From Marinobacter salinus (lineage in GTDB: Bacteria > Pseudomonadota > Gammaproteobacteria > Pseudomonadales > Oleiphilaceae): 64,000 bases of DNA. A program made the translations under genes and the position numbers. A model generated the notes under the pieces. The model saw nothing but the letters and a program-made list of their open reading frames with translations, searched no databases and had not been told where the DNA came from. The stretch spans positions 62,001 through 126,000 of the forward strand of contig NZ_CP017715.1 of NCBI RefSeq assembly GCF_001854125.1. The letters run 5' to 3'. Shown one piece after another: positions 35,722 through 43,402 of the stretch. Numbering within the stretch: position 1 is the stretch's first letter; every line of letters begins with the position of its first letter.

Positions 35722-36419
35722 TGCTGAAGATTGAAAAACTCAACCAGTTCTACGGCGAAAGCCATACCCTCTGGGATCTGGACCTGGATGTGCCCCAGGC
35801 CCAGTGCACCTGCGTGATGGGCCGCAACGGCGTGGGCAAAACCACCCTGATGAAATGCATCATGGGCGAGGAAACCACCAAAAGCGGCAGCATCGAATTC
35901 GCCGGCGACGTGGAACTCACCAAAAAGAAAGTCGAAGACCGCTCCCGCCTCGGCATCGGTTACGTACCCCAGGGCCGGCAGATCTTCCCGCTGCTGACCG
36001 TGGAAGAAAACCTGCGCACCGGCCTGGCGGTGCGCAAGGACGGCAGCAAACAAATCCCCGAGCGGGTTTACGAACTGTTTCCGGTACTGAAAGAAATGCG
36101 CAATCGCCGGGGCGGTGACCTTTCCGGTGGCCAGCAACAGCAACTGGCCATCGGCCGTGCGCTGGTGATCGAACCACGCCTGCTGATCCTCGACGAACCG
36201 GGCGAGGGCATCCAGCCCAACATCGTGGCCCAGATCGGCGAGGTGATTCAAAAGCTGATCAAAGAAGACGGCCTCACCGTGCTGTTGGTAGAGCAGAAGC
36301 TTCCGTTTGCCCGCAAATACGCAGACCGCTTCGCCATCCTCGACCGGGGCCGCCGCGTCGCCGAGGGCGAAATTGCGGGCCTGACCGATGAACTCATCAA
36401 AAAGCACCTGACGGTATGA
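35721..36419 (+). CDS. urtE: Urea ABC transporter, ATP-binding protein UrtE
   Basis: LivF-type ATPase of 232 residues, starting MLKIEKLNQFYGESHTL at an ATG that shares a base with the urtD stop. Walker A GRNGVGKTT at 34-42, LSGGQQQQLAIGRAL signature and LLILDEPGEGIQPNI Walker B are complete. Open sequence upstream of the ATG in the same frame belongs to urtD read out of frame. Overlaps ureD by four bases, so the transporter and urease genes are one operon. Confidence 0.95.
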   Translation: MLKIEKLNQFYGESHTLWDLDLDVPQAQCTCVMGRNGVGKTTLMKCIMGEETTKSGSIEFAGDVELTKKKVEDRSRLGIGYVPQGRQIFPLLTVEENLRTGLAVRKDGSKQIPERVYELFPVLKEMRNRRGGDLSGGQQQQLAIGRALVIEPRLLILDEPGEGIQPNIVAQIGEVIQKLIKEDGLTVLLVEQKLPFARKYADRFAILDRGRRVAEGEIAGLTDELIKKHLTV

Positions 36420-37312
36420 CGGTCTTCCAGCAAATCGAAGCCGCGAACGACTCCGGCCACCGCTTCGACGAAGGCCGGCGCTGGGCCGCGTCCATCTCCC
36501 TGGGCTTCGATGCCCGGCCGGATGGCAGCAACACCGCCACCCGAATGACCCACGTGCGCCACCAGGGGCCGTTAAGAGTACAGCGCCCGTTCTACCCCGA
36601 AGGCCGCAACGGCTGCTGCCACGTGTACCTGCTGCACCCGCCCGGCGGACTCGTCAGCGGCGATGCCCTCAGCATCGAAGCCCGGGTAGGCGAGGGCGCT
36701 CATACCCTGTTGACCACCCCGGCCGCTGCCAAACTCTACAAAGCCGACAGCCACGGCGTGGCCTGGGCCCAGCACACCACATTAAAAGTGGAAAAAGACG
36801 GCATCCTCGAATACCTGCCCCAGGAAACCCTCGCCTTCGACGGCTCCCGGGGTGAACAAAGCACCACCATCGAACTGGAAACCGGCGCCAAATGCCTCGG
36901 CTGGGAAATCCTAGCCCTCGGCCGCCCGGCCAGCAAACTGCCGTTCATCTCCGGCCACCTGGAACAACGCTTCCGCCTACTGATGGACGGCCGCCCCCTG
37001 TGGCTGGAACGCCAGCCCATGGACCCGAACCACCCGAGATTCAAAGGCCACTGGGGCCAGGGCGGCGCCACCGTACAGGCCACCCTCTGGGTCGTCGGCC
37101 TCGAAGACGAAGCCGCCGCCATAGAAGAACTCCGGGAAACCCTGCCAGAGAGCAAGCGCTGGGCCGTCACCCGCCGCCGGAGCGTGGTACTGCTGCGCTA
37201 CCTGGGGCAGGAACGCAACGAAGCCTGGGCGATCTGCCAACAAGCCTGGGAATTGCTAAGACCAAGACTAACCGGCCAGCCCGCCAGTATTCCAAGAATC
37301 TGGCTGACCTGA
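36416..37312 (+). CDS. ureD: Urease accessory protein UreD
   Basis: Scaffold protein of 298 residues that binds apo-urease and, with UreF and UreG, inserts nickel. Typical stretches are GPLRVQRPFYPEG, CHVYLLHPPGGLVSGD and TTPAAAKLYK near residues 55-105. ATG overlaps the urtE stop (ATGA). ureA follows after 41 bases. Order ureD-A-B-C-E-F-G is the common gammaproteobacterial one. Confidence 0.95.
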   Translation: MTVFQQIEAANDSGHRFDEGRRWAASISLGFDARPDGSNTATRMTHVRHQGPLRVQRPFYPEGRNGCCHVYLLHPPGGLVSGDALSIEARVGEGAHTLLTTPAAAKLYKADSHGVAWAQHTTLKVEKDGILEYLPQETLAFDGSRGEQSTTIELETGAKCLGWEILALGRPASKLPFISGHLEQRFRLLMDGRPLWLERQPMDPNHPRFKGHWGQGGATVQATLWVVGLEDEAAAIEELRETLPESKRWAVTRRRSVVLLRYLGQERNEAWAICQQAWELLRPRLTGQPASIPRIWLT

Positions 37313-37353
37313 ACAACATACGAATCGCGTAGCGAAAAACGGAGCGATAACCG

Positions 37354-37656
37354 ATGGAATTAACGCCCAGAGACAAAGACAAACTGCTGCTGTTCACAGC
37401 CGCCCTGCTGGCCGAACGCCGCAAAGCCAAAGGCCTGAAACTCAACTACCCCGAAGCCGTCGCCCTCATCAGTGCCGAAATCATGGAAGGCGCGAGGGAA
37501 GGCCGCACCGTGGCCGAACTCATGACCGCCGGCACCGAAATCCTCACCCGCGACGACGTGATGGACGGCATCGCCGAAATGGTCGACGAAGTGCAGGTGG
37601 AAGCCACCTTCCCCGACGGCACCAAACTCGTCACCGTCCACAACCCCATAGTTTGA
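37354..37656 (+). CDS. ureA: Urease gamma subunit
   Basis: Small structural subunit of 100 residues, full length. [39 protein letters not shown] is the standard N-terminus and VHNPIV the standard end. Cytosolic part of the (alpha-beta-gamma)3 enzyme. Ten bases separate it from ureB. Confidence 0.97.
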   Translation: MELTPRDKDKLLLFTAALLAERRKAKGLKLNYPEAVALISAEIMEGAREGRTVAELMTAGTEILTRDDVMDGIAEMVDEVQVEATFPDGTKLVTVHNPIV

Positions 37657-37666
37657 GGAGTGCGCC

Positions 37667-37984
37667 ATGATCCCCGGTGAATACGACCTGAAAGACGGTG
37701 ACATCGAACTCTGCGAAGGCCGCGAGCGAATCCAGATTGAAGTGGCCAACACCGGCGACCGCCCGGTCCAGATCGGCTCCCACTACCACTTCGCCGAAGC
37801 CAACCCGGCGCTGGATTTCGACCGAGCCAAAGCGAGGGGTTATCGATTAGACGTAGCCGCCGGCACCGCCATCCGCTTCGAACCCGGCCAGAGTCGCGAA
37901 GTAACTTTGATTCCGTTTTCCGGTAGCCGCGAAATCTACGGTTTCCGCCAAGAAGTCATGGGTAAATTAGACTCCAAGAATTAA
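37667..37984 (+). CDS. ureB: Urease beta subunit
   Basis: Structural subunit of 105 residues, starting [20 protein letters not shown] and carrying VGSHYHF-like [14 protein letters not shown] and [23 protein letters not shown] precedes the ATG. The gap to ureC is 149 bases, much longer than the other gaps of the operon, because an inverted repeat element lies there. Confidence 0.97.
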   Translation: MIPGEYDLKDGDIELCEGRERIQIEVANTGDRPVQIGSHYHFAEANPALDFDRAKARGYRLDVAAGTAIRFEPGQSREVTLIPFSGSREIYGFRQEVMGKLDSKN

Positions 37985-37990
37985 GTCTGA

Positions 37991-38104
37991 GGAGTGGGTG
38001 GGATGAGCTTTCCAAAACTGTGCGGAGCCATGGATGGCGGAGCCCAAGCGTCACATGGACGTGCCGCAAGGAGCGTGTTTTGGAAAGCTCATCCCACCCG
38101 CTCC
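37991..38104. repeat. 28-bp inverted repeat element between ureB and ureC
   Basis: Arms 37991-38018 and 38077-38104 are complementary at 27 of 28 positions (GGAGYGGGTGGGATGAGC-TTTCCAAAAC). A 58-base centre contains CCATGGATGGCGGAGCC and TCACATGGACGTG. The RNA would fold into a very stable stem inside the ure transcript. It looks like a palindromic interspersed element or MITE inserted into the operon. Confidence 0.85.
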
Positions 38105-38133
38105 AGGCACCCAAGCCAAAAACGAGGGACAGC

Positions 38134-39837
38134 ATGAAAATCACAAGACAGGCCTACGCCGACATGTACGGCCCAACCACCGGCGACCGCGTAAGACTAG
38201 GCGACACCGACCTCTGGATCGAAGTAGAAAGCGACACCGCCCATTACGGCGACGAAGTAAAATTCGGCGGCGGCAAAGTCATCAGAGACGGCATGGGCCA
38301 GAGCCAACGCGCCGATGACAGCGTGATGGACACCGTCATCACCAACGCCCTGATACTCGACTGGTGGGGCATCGTCAAAGCCGACGTCGGCATCCAGAAA
38401 GGCAGAATCGCCGCCATCGGCAAGGCCGGCAACCCCGACACCCAGCCAGACGTCACCATCGCCATCGGCCCCGGCACCGAAATCATCGCCGGCGAAGGCA
38501 AAATCCTCACCGCCGGCGGCATCGACGCCCACATCCACTTCATCTGCCCCCAGCAGATCGAAGAAGCCCTCATGAGCGGCATCACCACCATGCTCGGCGG
38601 CGGCACTGGCCCGGCGACCGGCACCAACGCCACCACCTGCACACCGGGCCCCTGGCACATCGGCAAAATGCTCCAGGCCGTGGACGCCATGCCCATGAAC
38701 ATCGGCTTCCTCGGCAAAGGCAACGCCAGCTTGCCGGAATCCCTCGAACTGCAAATCCAGGCCGGCGCCATGGGCCTGAAACTGCATGAAGACTGGGGCA
38801 CCACCCCCGCCTCCATCGACAACTGCCTCACCGTGGCCGACAAATACGACGTGCAGGTGGCCATCCACACCGACACCCTGAACGAATCCGGCTTCGTGGA
38901 AGACACCCTGGCCGCGTTCAAAGAACGCTGCATCCACACCTACCACACCGAAGGCGCCGGCGGCGGCCACGCCCCGGACATCATCACCGCCTGCTCCAAA
39001 CCCTACGTGCTGCCGTCCTCCACCAACCCGACGCGGCCCTACACCGTGAACACCATCGACGAACACCTCGACATGCTGATGGTGTGCCACCACCTGGACC
39101 CCAACATCCCGGAAGACGTCGCCTTCGCCGACTCCCGCATCCGCCGCGAGACCATCGCCGCAGAAGACATCCTCCACGACCTGGGCGTGATCTCCATGAT
39201 CGCCTCCGATTCCCAGGCCATGGGCCGGGTAGGCGAAGTGGTGTGCCGCACCTGGCAGACCGCCCACAAAATGAAACAGCAGCGGGGCCTGCTGCCGGAA
39301 GACGAAGACCTGGGTGCCGACAACCTGCGCGCCAAGCGTTACATCGCCAAGTACACCATCAACCCCGCCATCACCCACGGCATCGCGCACGAAGTGGGCT
39401 CGGTAGAAGTGGGCAAGCTGGCGGACCTGGTGCTCTGGAGCCCCGCGTTCTTCGGCGTGAAGCCCGCCACCATCCTCAAGGGCGGCATGATTGCCGCCGC
39501 ACCCATGGGCGATGCCAACGCCTCCATACCCACACCCCAGCCAGTGCACTACCGCCCCATGTTCGGGGCCTTCGGCAAAGCCGCCAGTGCCACCCGCCTG
39601 ACCTTTGTCAGCCAGGCGGCCCTCGACGCCGGCATTGGCCAGGAACTGGGGCTTGACAGCCCGCTCTCCGCCTGCAAAGGCGTGCGCGACGTGCGCAAGA
39701 GCGATATGAAACTGAACGACGCCTGCCCGCACATCACCGTAGACCCGCAAACCTACGAAGTGCACGCAGACGGTGAACTGCTGACCTGCGAGCCGGCTAC
39801 CGAACTGCCACTGGCACAGCGTTATCACCTTTTTTAA
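38134..39837 (+). CDS. ureC: Urease alpha subunit (catalytic)
   Basis: Nickel-dependent amidohydrolase of 567 residues hydrolysing urea to ammonia and carbamate. All active-site residues are found: His133 and His135 (DAHIHF), carbamylated Lys216 (GLKLHED), His218, His245 (AIHTD), His271, the flap Cys318-His319 (MVCHH) and Asp359 (SDSQAMG). ATG 38134 follows GAGGGACAGC; an in-frame ATG at 38020 lies in the inverted repeat and is rejected. ureE follows after 33 bases. Confidence 0.98.
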   Translation: MKITRQAYADMYGPTTGDRVRLGDTDLWIEVESDTAHYGDEVKFGGGKVIRDGMGQSQRADDSVMDTVITNALILDWWGIVKADVGIQKGRIAAIGKAGNPDTQPDVTIAIGPGTEIIAGEGKILTAGGIDAHIHFICPQQIEEALMSGITTMLGGGTGPATGTNATTCTPGPWHIGKMLQAVDAMPMNIGFLGKGNASLPESLELQIQAGAMGLKLHEDWGTTPASIDNCLTVADKYDVQVAIHTDTLNESGFVEDTLAAFKERCIHTYHTEGAGGGHAPDIITACSKPYVLPSSTNPTRPYTVNTIDEHLDMLMVCHHLDPNIPEDVAFADSRIRRETIAAEDILHDLGVISMIASDSQAMGRVGEVVCRTWQTAHKMKQQRGLLPEDEDLGADNLRAKRYIAKYTINPAITHGIAHEVGSVEVGKLADLVLWSPAFFGVKPATILKGGMIAAAPMGDANASIPTPQPVHYRPMFGAFGKAASATRLTFVSQAALDAGIGQELGLDSPLSACKGVRDVRKSDMKLNDACPHITVDPQTYEVHADGELLTCEPATELPLAQRYHLF

Positions 39838-39870
39838 AAAGACAGCTCATGGCTGTTCTAGGAGACCGAC

Positions 39871-40401
39871 ATGCTTGAACTTACCCAACGGGTCGGACCG
39901 GTAGAAACATCCGAAATCCACGACCACCTCACGCTGCCGTTCGAGCTGCGCATGCGCGGCCGCCTGCGCGCCAAAACCGACACCGGCTACGACGTGGGCT
40001 TATTCCTCGACCGTGGCCCGGTGCTGCGCGAAGGCGCCTTCCTGCAGGCCGAGACCGGCGAGATCATCCGCATCCGCGCGGCCGATGAACCGGTAGTAAC
40101 CGCTCACATCGAAACGGGCCTGGCCATGGCGCGGCTGTGCTACCACCTGGGCAACCGCCACGTGGCACTCCAGATTGGCTCCGAAGCGGAAGGCGGCCCT
40201 GTCGATGGTAAAACGGGCTGGGTACGCTTCCCGCCAGACCACGTGCTGGAAGAACTGGCCGAGCGCCTGGGTGCAACACTGGAACACCACCGCGCGCCTT
40301 TCGATCCGGAGCCGGGTGCTTACGCCCAGGCAGGCGAGGGTAAGGCTAACGGACATTCCCACAGCCATAGCCACGGACACGGCCATGACCACGCCCACTG
40401 A
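39871..40401 (+). CDS. ureE: Urease accessory protein UreE, nickel metallochaperone
   Basis: 176-residue chaperone that delivers nickel to the urease maturation complex. N-terminal peptide-binding domain (LPFELRMRGRLRAKTDTGYDVGLFLDRG), central metal domain (CYHLGNRHVALQIG) and a His-rich tail with nine histidines alternating with Ser, Gly and Asp ([15 protein letters not shown]). The last 17 bases overlap the ureF start in another frame. Confidence 0.95.
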   Translation: MLELTQRVGPVETSEIHDHLTLPFELRMRGRLRAKTDTGYDVGLFLDRGPVLREGAFLQAETGEIIRIRAADEPVVTAHIETGLAMARLCYHLGNRHVALQIGSEAEGGPVDGKTGWVRFPPDHVLEELAERLGATLEHHRAPFDPEPGAYAQAGEGKANGHSHSHSHGHGHDHAH

Positions 40402-41086
40402 CAGCAGCCAGACACCGGTGGGCGATCTCGCCCTGCTGGGGTTGATGCAACTGGTCAGCCCCGCACTGCCCATCGGCGCCTTTGCCTGGTCCCAGGGGCT
40501 GGAAAGCGCCTTTGAGCTGGGCTGGGTAAACAACGAAGACGAACTGGGCGACTGGCTGGAAGGCGTACTGGAAGACGGCCTGACCCGCTGCGAACTGCCC
40601 CTGCTGGTGCGTATGCAAGAAGCCTGGGCCAACGGCGATAGTGGCGCCATAACCGAGTGGACCGACTGGCTGCACGCTACCCGGGAAACCGCCGAACTGA
40701 CCGACGAAGACATCCGCCTCGGCGCCGCACTGGTGCGCCTGCTCGGCAGCCTGGACCTGTTACCGGCGAAAGACCGGCTCCCGGAAGACCCCGGCTACGT
40801 CATCCTGTTCGCCTGGGCCGCCCATGTGCGCCGCGTACCGGCACGGCAAACACTGCTCGGCTTCGCCTGGGCCTGGCTGGAAAACCAGCTCGCCGTTGCC
40901 TGCAAAGCCATGCCCCTGGGCCACACCGCCGCCCAGCGCCTGACCGAACGGCTGCGCCCGAAACTGGTGATGGCCGTGGATAACGCCTTACAGAAAGAAG
41001 ATCACGAACTCGGCCCGGTACTGCCAGGCCTCGCGCTCGGCAGCGCCTTACACGAAACCCAGTATTCACGGCTTTTCAGAAGCTGA
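40385..41086 (+). CDS. ureF: Urease accessory protein UreF
   Basis: All-helical accessory protein of 233 residues acting as the activator/gate of UreG in the UreDFG complex. [21 protein letters not shown] and [15 protein letters not shown] are typical. The ATG at 40385 lies inside the His tail of ureE; the frame is open further upstream but that part reads as shadow of ureE. ureG follows after 38 bases. Confidence 0.94.
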   Translation: MTTPTDSSQTPVGDLALLGLMQLVSPALPIGAFAWSQGLESAFELGWVNNEDELGDWLEGVLEDGLTRCELPLLVRMQEAWANGDSGAITEWTDWLHATRETAELTDEDIRLGAALVRLLGSLDLLPAKDRLPEDPGYVILFAWAAHVRRVPARQTLLGFAWAWLENQLAVACKAMPLGHTAAQRLTERLRPKLVMAVDNALQKEDHELGPVLPGLALGSALHETQYSRLFRS

Positions 41087-41124
41087 ACAACTACGCTGAT
41101 TACAAGAGAAATGGAGAACACGCC

Positions 41125-41763
41125 ATGAAACATTGTCTGAGAGTTGGAGTAGGGGGGCCGGTCGGCTCCGGCAAAACCGCCCTGCTGCGACAACTGTGCA
41201 AGGCCCTGAAAGACCACTACGACATCGCCGTGGTCACCAACGACATCTACACCAGAGAAGACGCCGACTTCCTGCTCAAACACGACGCCCTGCCAGCCGA
41301 CCGCATTCTCGGTGTGGAAACCGGCGGCTGCCCGCATACCGCGATTCGCGAGGACGCCTCCATGAACCTGGCGGCCATCGACGACCTGCAAAGCCGCCAC
41401 CCGAACCTGGAACTGGTGCTGGTGGAATCCGGCGGCGACAACCTCTCCGCCACCTTCAGCCCGGAACTGAGCGACCTCACCCTGTATGTGATCGACGTCT
41501 CCGCTGGCGACAAGATCCCCCGCAAGGGCGGCCCCGGCATCACCAAATCCGACCTGCTGATCATCAACAAGATCGACATCGCCGAACAGGTACACGCCTC
41601 CCTGGATGTGATGGAACGGGACAGCAAGAAAATGCGCGGCGAACGCCCCTTCGTGTTCACCAACCTGTATGACGGGGTAGGGCTGGAGACGATTATCAGC
41701 TTTATTTTGGAGAGGGGAATGCTGCCGGAGCGTCGGCCTGAGAAGCTTGCCGAAACCGCCTGA
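41125..41763 (+). CDS. ureG: Urease accessory GTPase UreG
   Basis: 212-residue SIMIBI GTPase that powers nickel insertion. P-loop GGPVGSGKT at 10-18, the switch region [13 protein letters not shown], the nickel-site motif [14 protein letters not shown] and NKIDIAE are all present. Cytosolic dimer. GGAGAACACGCC precedes the ATG. ureJ follows after 43 bases. Confidence 0.97.
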   Translation: MKHCLRVGVGGPVGSGKTALLRQLCKALKDHYDIAVVTNDIYTREDADFLLKHDALPADRILGVETGGCPHTAIREDASMNLAAIDDLQSRHPNLELVLVESGGDNLSATFSPELSDLTLYVIDVSAGDKIPRKGGPGITKSDLLIINKIDIAEQVHASLDVMERDSKKMRGERPFVFTNLYDGVGLETIISFILERGMLPERRPEKLAETA

Positions 41764-41806
41764 GCCAATCGAGTACAAACGACTTAAGAACCATCAGGAG
41801 AAAACC

Positions 41807-42382
41807 ATGAAACTCACAGCCAAACTCCTCACCGCTGCCGCGTTGCTGACTGCTTCCGCCTCCGCCATGGCCCACTCCGGCCACGCCGAAGGTGGCTTTA
41901 CCAGCGGCCTTCTGCACCCCATGCTGGGCCTTGACCACCTTCTGGCCATGGCCGCCATCGGCTTCTGGAGTGTGCGCCAGAGCAAGCACATGAAAAACGC
42001 CACCCCGGCCTTCGTGATCGGCGGCATGATTCTCGGTGCCACCCTCGCCTGGGGCGGTATGAGCCTGCCGGGCGTGGAAACCGGCATTACTTTCTCCGTA
42101 CTGGTCGCCGGTATCCTGATTGCCACATTGGCCAAACTGCCAACCGCAGTCGGTGGCACTCTGGTTGGTGCGTTTATGCTGTTTCACGGTTTTGCCCACG
42201 GTGCTGAAATGCCCGCAGGTGCGACACTTGCCGCTTACCTGGCTGGTTTCTCTATCGCTACGCTGGCGATCACCCTGGTTGGCCGTGGGCTGGGTAGCTT
42301 GATGTTGAAGGCCGATAGCCGGTTCAGTCGTGGGGTTGGCGGTGTGCTAGCGGTTGCGGGGGCGTACCTGGCGGCAGCTTGA
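41807..42382 (+). CDS. ureJ: HupE/UreJ family membrane protein (probable nickel permease)
   Basis: 191-residue inner-membrane protein; a signal-like segment ending ASASAMA is followed by the HupE hallmark HPMLGLDHLLAM and about six hydrophobic segments, with a second HGFAHGAEMP motif. HupE/UreJ proteins are implicated in nickel uptake. ATG 41807 has AGGAG upstream; a start at 41747 would lie in ureG. Last gene of the urt-ure operon, followed by a clear terminator. Confidence 0.92.
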   Translation: MKLTAKLLTAAALLTASASAMAHSGHAEGGFTSGLLHPMLGLDHLLAMAAIGFWSVRQSKHMKNATPAFVIGGMILGATLAWGGMSLPGVETGITFSVLVAGILIATLAKLPTAVGGTLVGAFMLFHGFAHGAEMPAGATLAAYLAGFSIATLAITLVGRGLGSLMLKADSRFSRGVGGVLAVAGAYLAAA

Positions 42383-42417
42383 TTCGCACTTCGAAACTAC
42401 CAAAAAAGCAGACAAGA

Positions 42418-42448
42418 AAGCCGCTCGGGAAACCGGGCGGCTTTTGTT
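42418..42448 (+). terminator. Rho-independent terminator of the urt-ure operon
   Basis: AAGCCGCTCGG-GAAA-CCGGGCGGCTT, an eleven-base stem with a GAAA loop followed by TTGTTGT. It lies 35 bases past ureJ and closes an operon of thirteen genes. Confidence 0.85.
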
Positions 42449-42554
42449 GTATGTGGTTTACTAAATTTTACGTCTCGCGGGTAGGAAGTTTCCTAAGGAT
42501 TAGGCTAGTGTGTAGTTATAAGAAACGGATAAATGCCGCTGTTAAGGATGACGG

Positions 42555-43253
42555 ATGGACTACACCCAGATACTGCACACCCTTCAAAATGCCATTCCAA
42601 CGGCCATTTGGTATCTGATTCCGTTCTTCCTCGTTGCTGCGGTCATCAAATCGCCCTGGTTCAAAGGAAAGGCTGGGGAGGCAGTTGTTAACCTTTCCGC
42701 CAAACTGTTTCTCGATAAAACCCGCTACCACCTCATCAAGAACGTCACCCTGCTCACCGAAGACGGCACCACCCAGATCGACCACATCATCGTTTCCCGG
42801 TACGGTGTTTTTGTGGTGGAAACCAAGAATATGAAGGGGTGGATCTTCGGCAACGCCAAACAGCGGTATTGGACGCAGAAGATCTTCAAGTACTCGCAGA
42901 AATTTCAGAACCCGCTTCACCAGAACTACAAACATGTGAAGACACTGCAAAACCTGTTGGACTTGGGCGATGAGCAGGTGTTTTCGGTAGTGGTCTTTGT
43001 GGGGGATTCGACGTTCAAAACGGCCATGCCGGAGAACGTGACCCACGGTGGTGGGTATGTCCGCTATATCAAAGCCCAAACCGAGCAGCGGCTGTCGGAT
43101 GGTGAGGTTCAGAGGGTTATCGAAGCCATTGAATCCGGGCGGCTAGCGGCTACGTTCAGAAATCACCGGAAGCATGTGTCACACGTAAAGAAGATCGTGG
43201 CGAGGAATGATAGTGGGTTTCGGGGTCGGAACGATTGGAAGTCAAATAACTGA
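42555..43253 (+). CDS. NERD domain membrane-anchored protein
   Basis: 232-residue protein with one N-terminal membrane segment (about 13-31) and a NERD nuclease-related domain: GKAGE with Glu42, QIDHIIVSRYGVFVVETKN with Asp76, Glu89 and Lys91. These match the D-ExK nuclease core, so it may cut nucleic acid at the cytoplasmic membrane face. The C-terminus is basic and ends abruptly. AAGGATGACGG precedes the ATG. It begins the accessory region beyond the urease operon; with the TrlF-like ATPase it may contribute to defence, but this is inference. Confidence 0.82.
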   Translation: MDYTQILHTLQNAIPTAIWYLIPFFLVAAVIKSPWFKGKAGEAVVNLSAKLFLDKTRYHLIKNVTLLTEDGTTQIDHIIVSRYGVFVVETKNMKGWIFGNAKQRYWTQKIFKYSQKFQNPLHQNYKHVKTLQNLLDLGDEQVFSVVVFVGDSTFKTAMPENVTHGGGYVRYIKAQTEQRLSDGEVQRVIEAIESGRLAATFRNHRKHVSHVKKIVARNDSGFRGRNDWKSNN

Positions 43254-43402
43254 AAGAGAAGATCGCTATCTCATCACTGAAATGTGCTTTTAGAATCATG
43301 AGTTTCGATCAGAAGCGGATAGTAATGACACGGAGAGTCAATATTCCAGATGCCCTACATTTATACATGAAATTGACTAAAAAATTGCAGAGATGAATTG
43401 TT

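Noticed and set aside
38197..39828. A 543-codon open frame antisense to ureC (similar long antisense frames at 2530-3582, 3387-4784 and 32636-34144)
   Set aside because: They mirror well-conserved genes in G+C-rich DNA, have low-complexity Gly/Val/His-rich translations and no ribosome sites; they are shadows.
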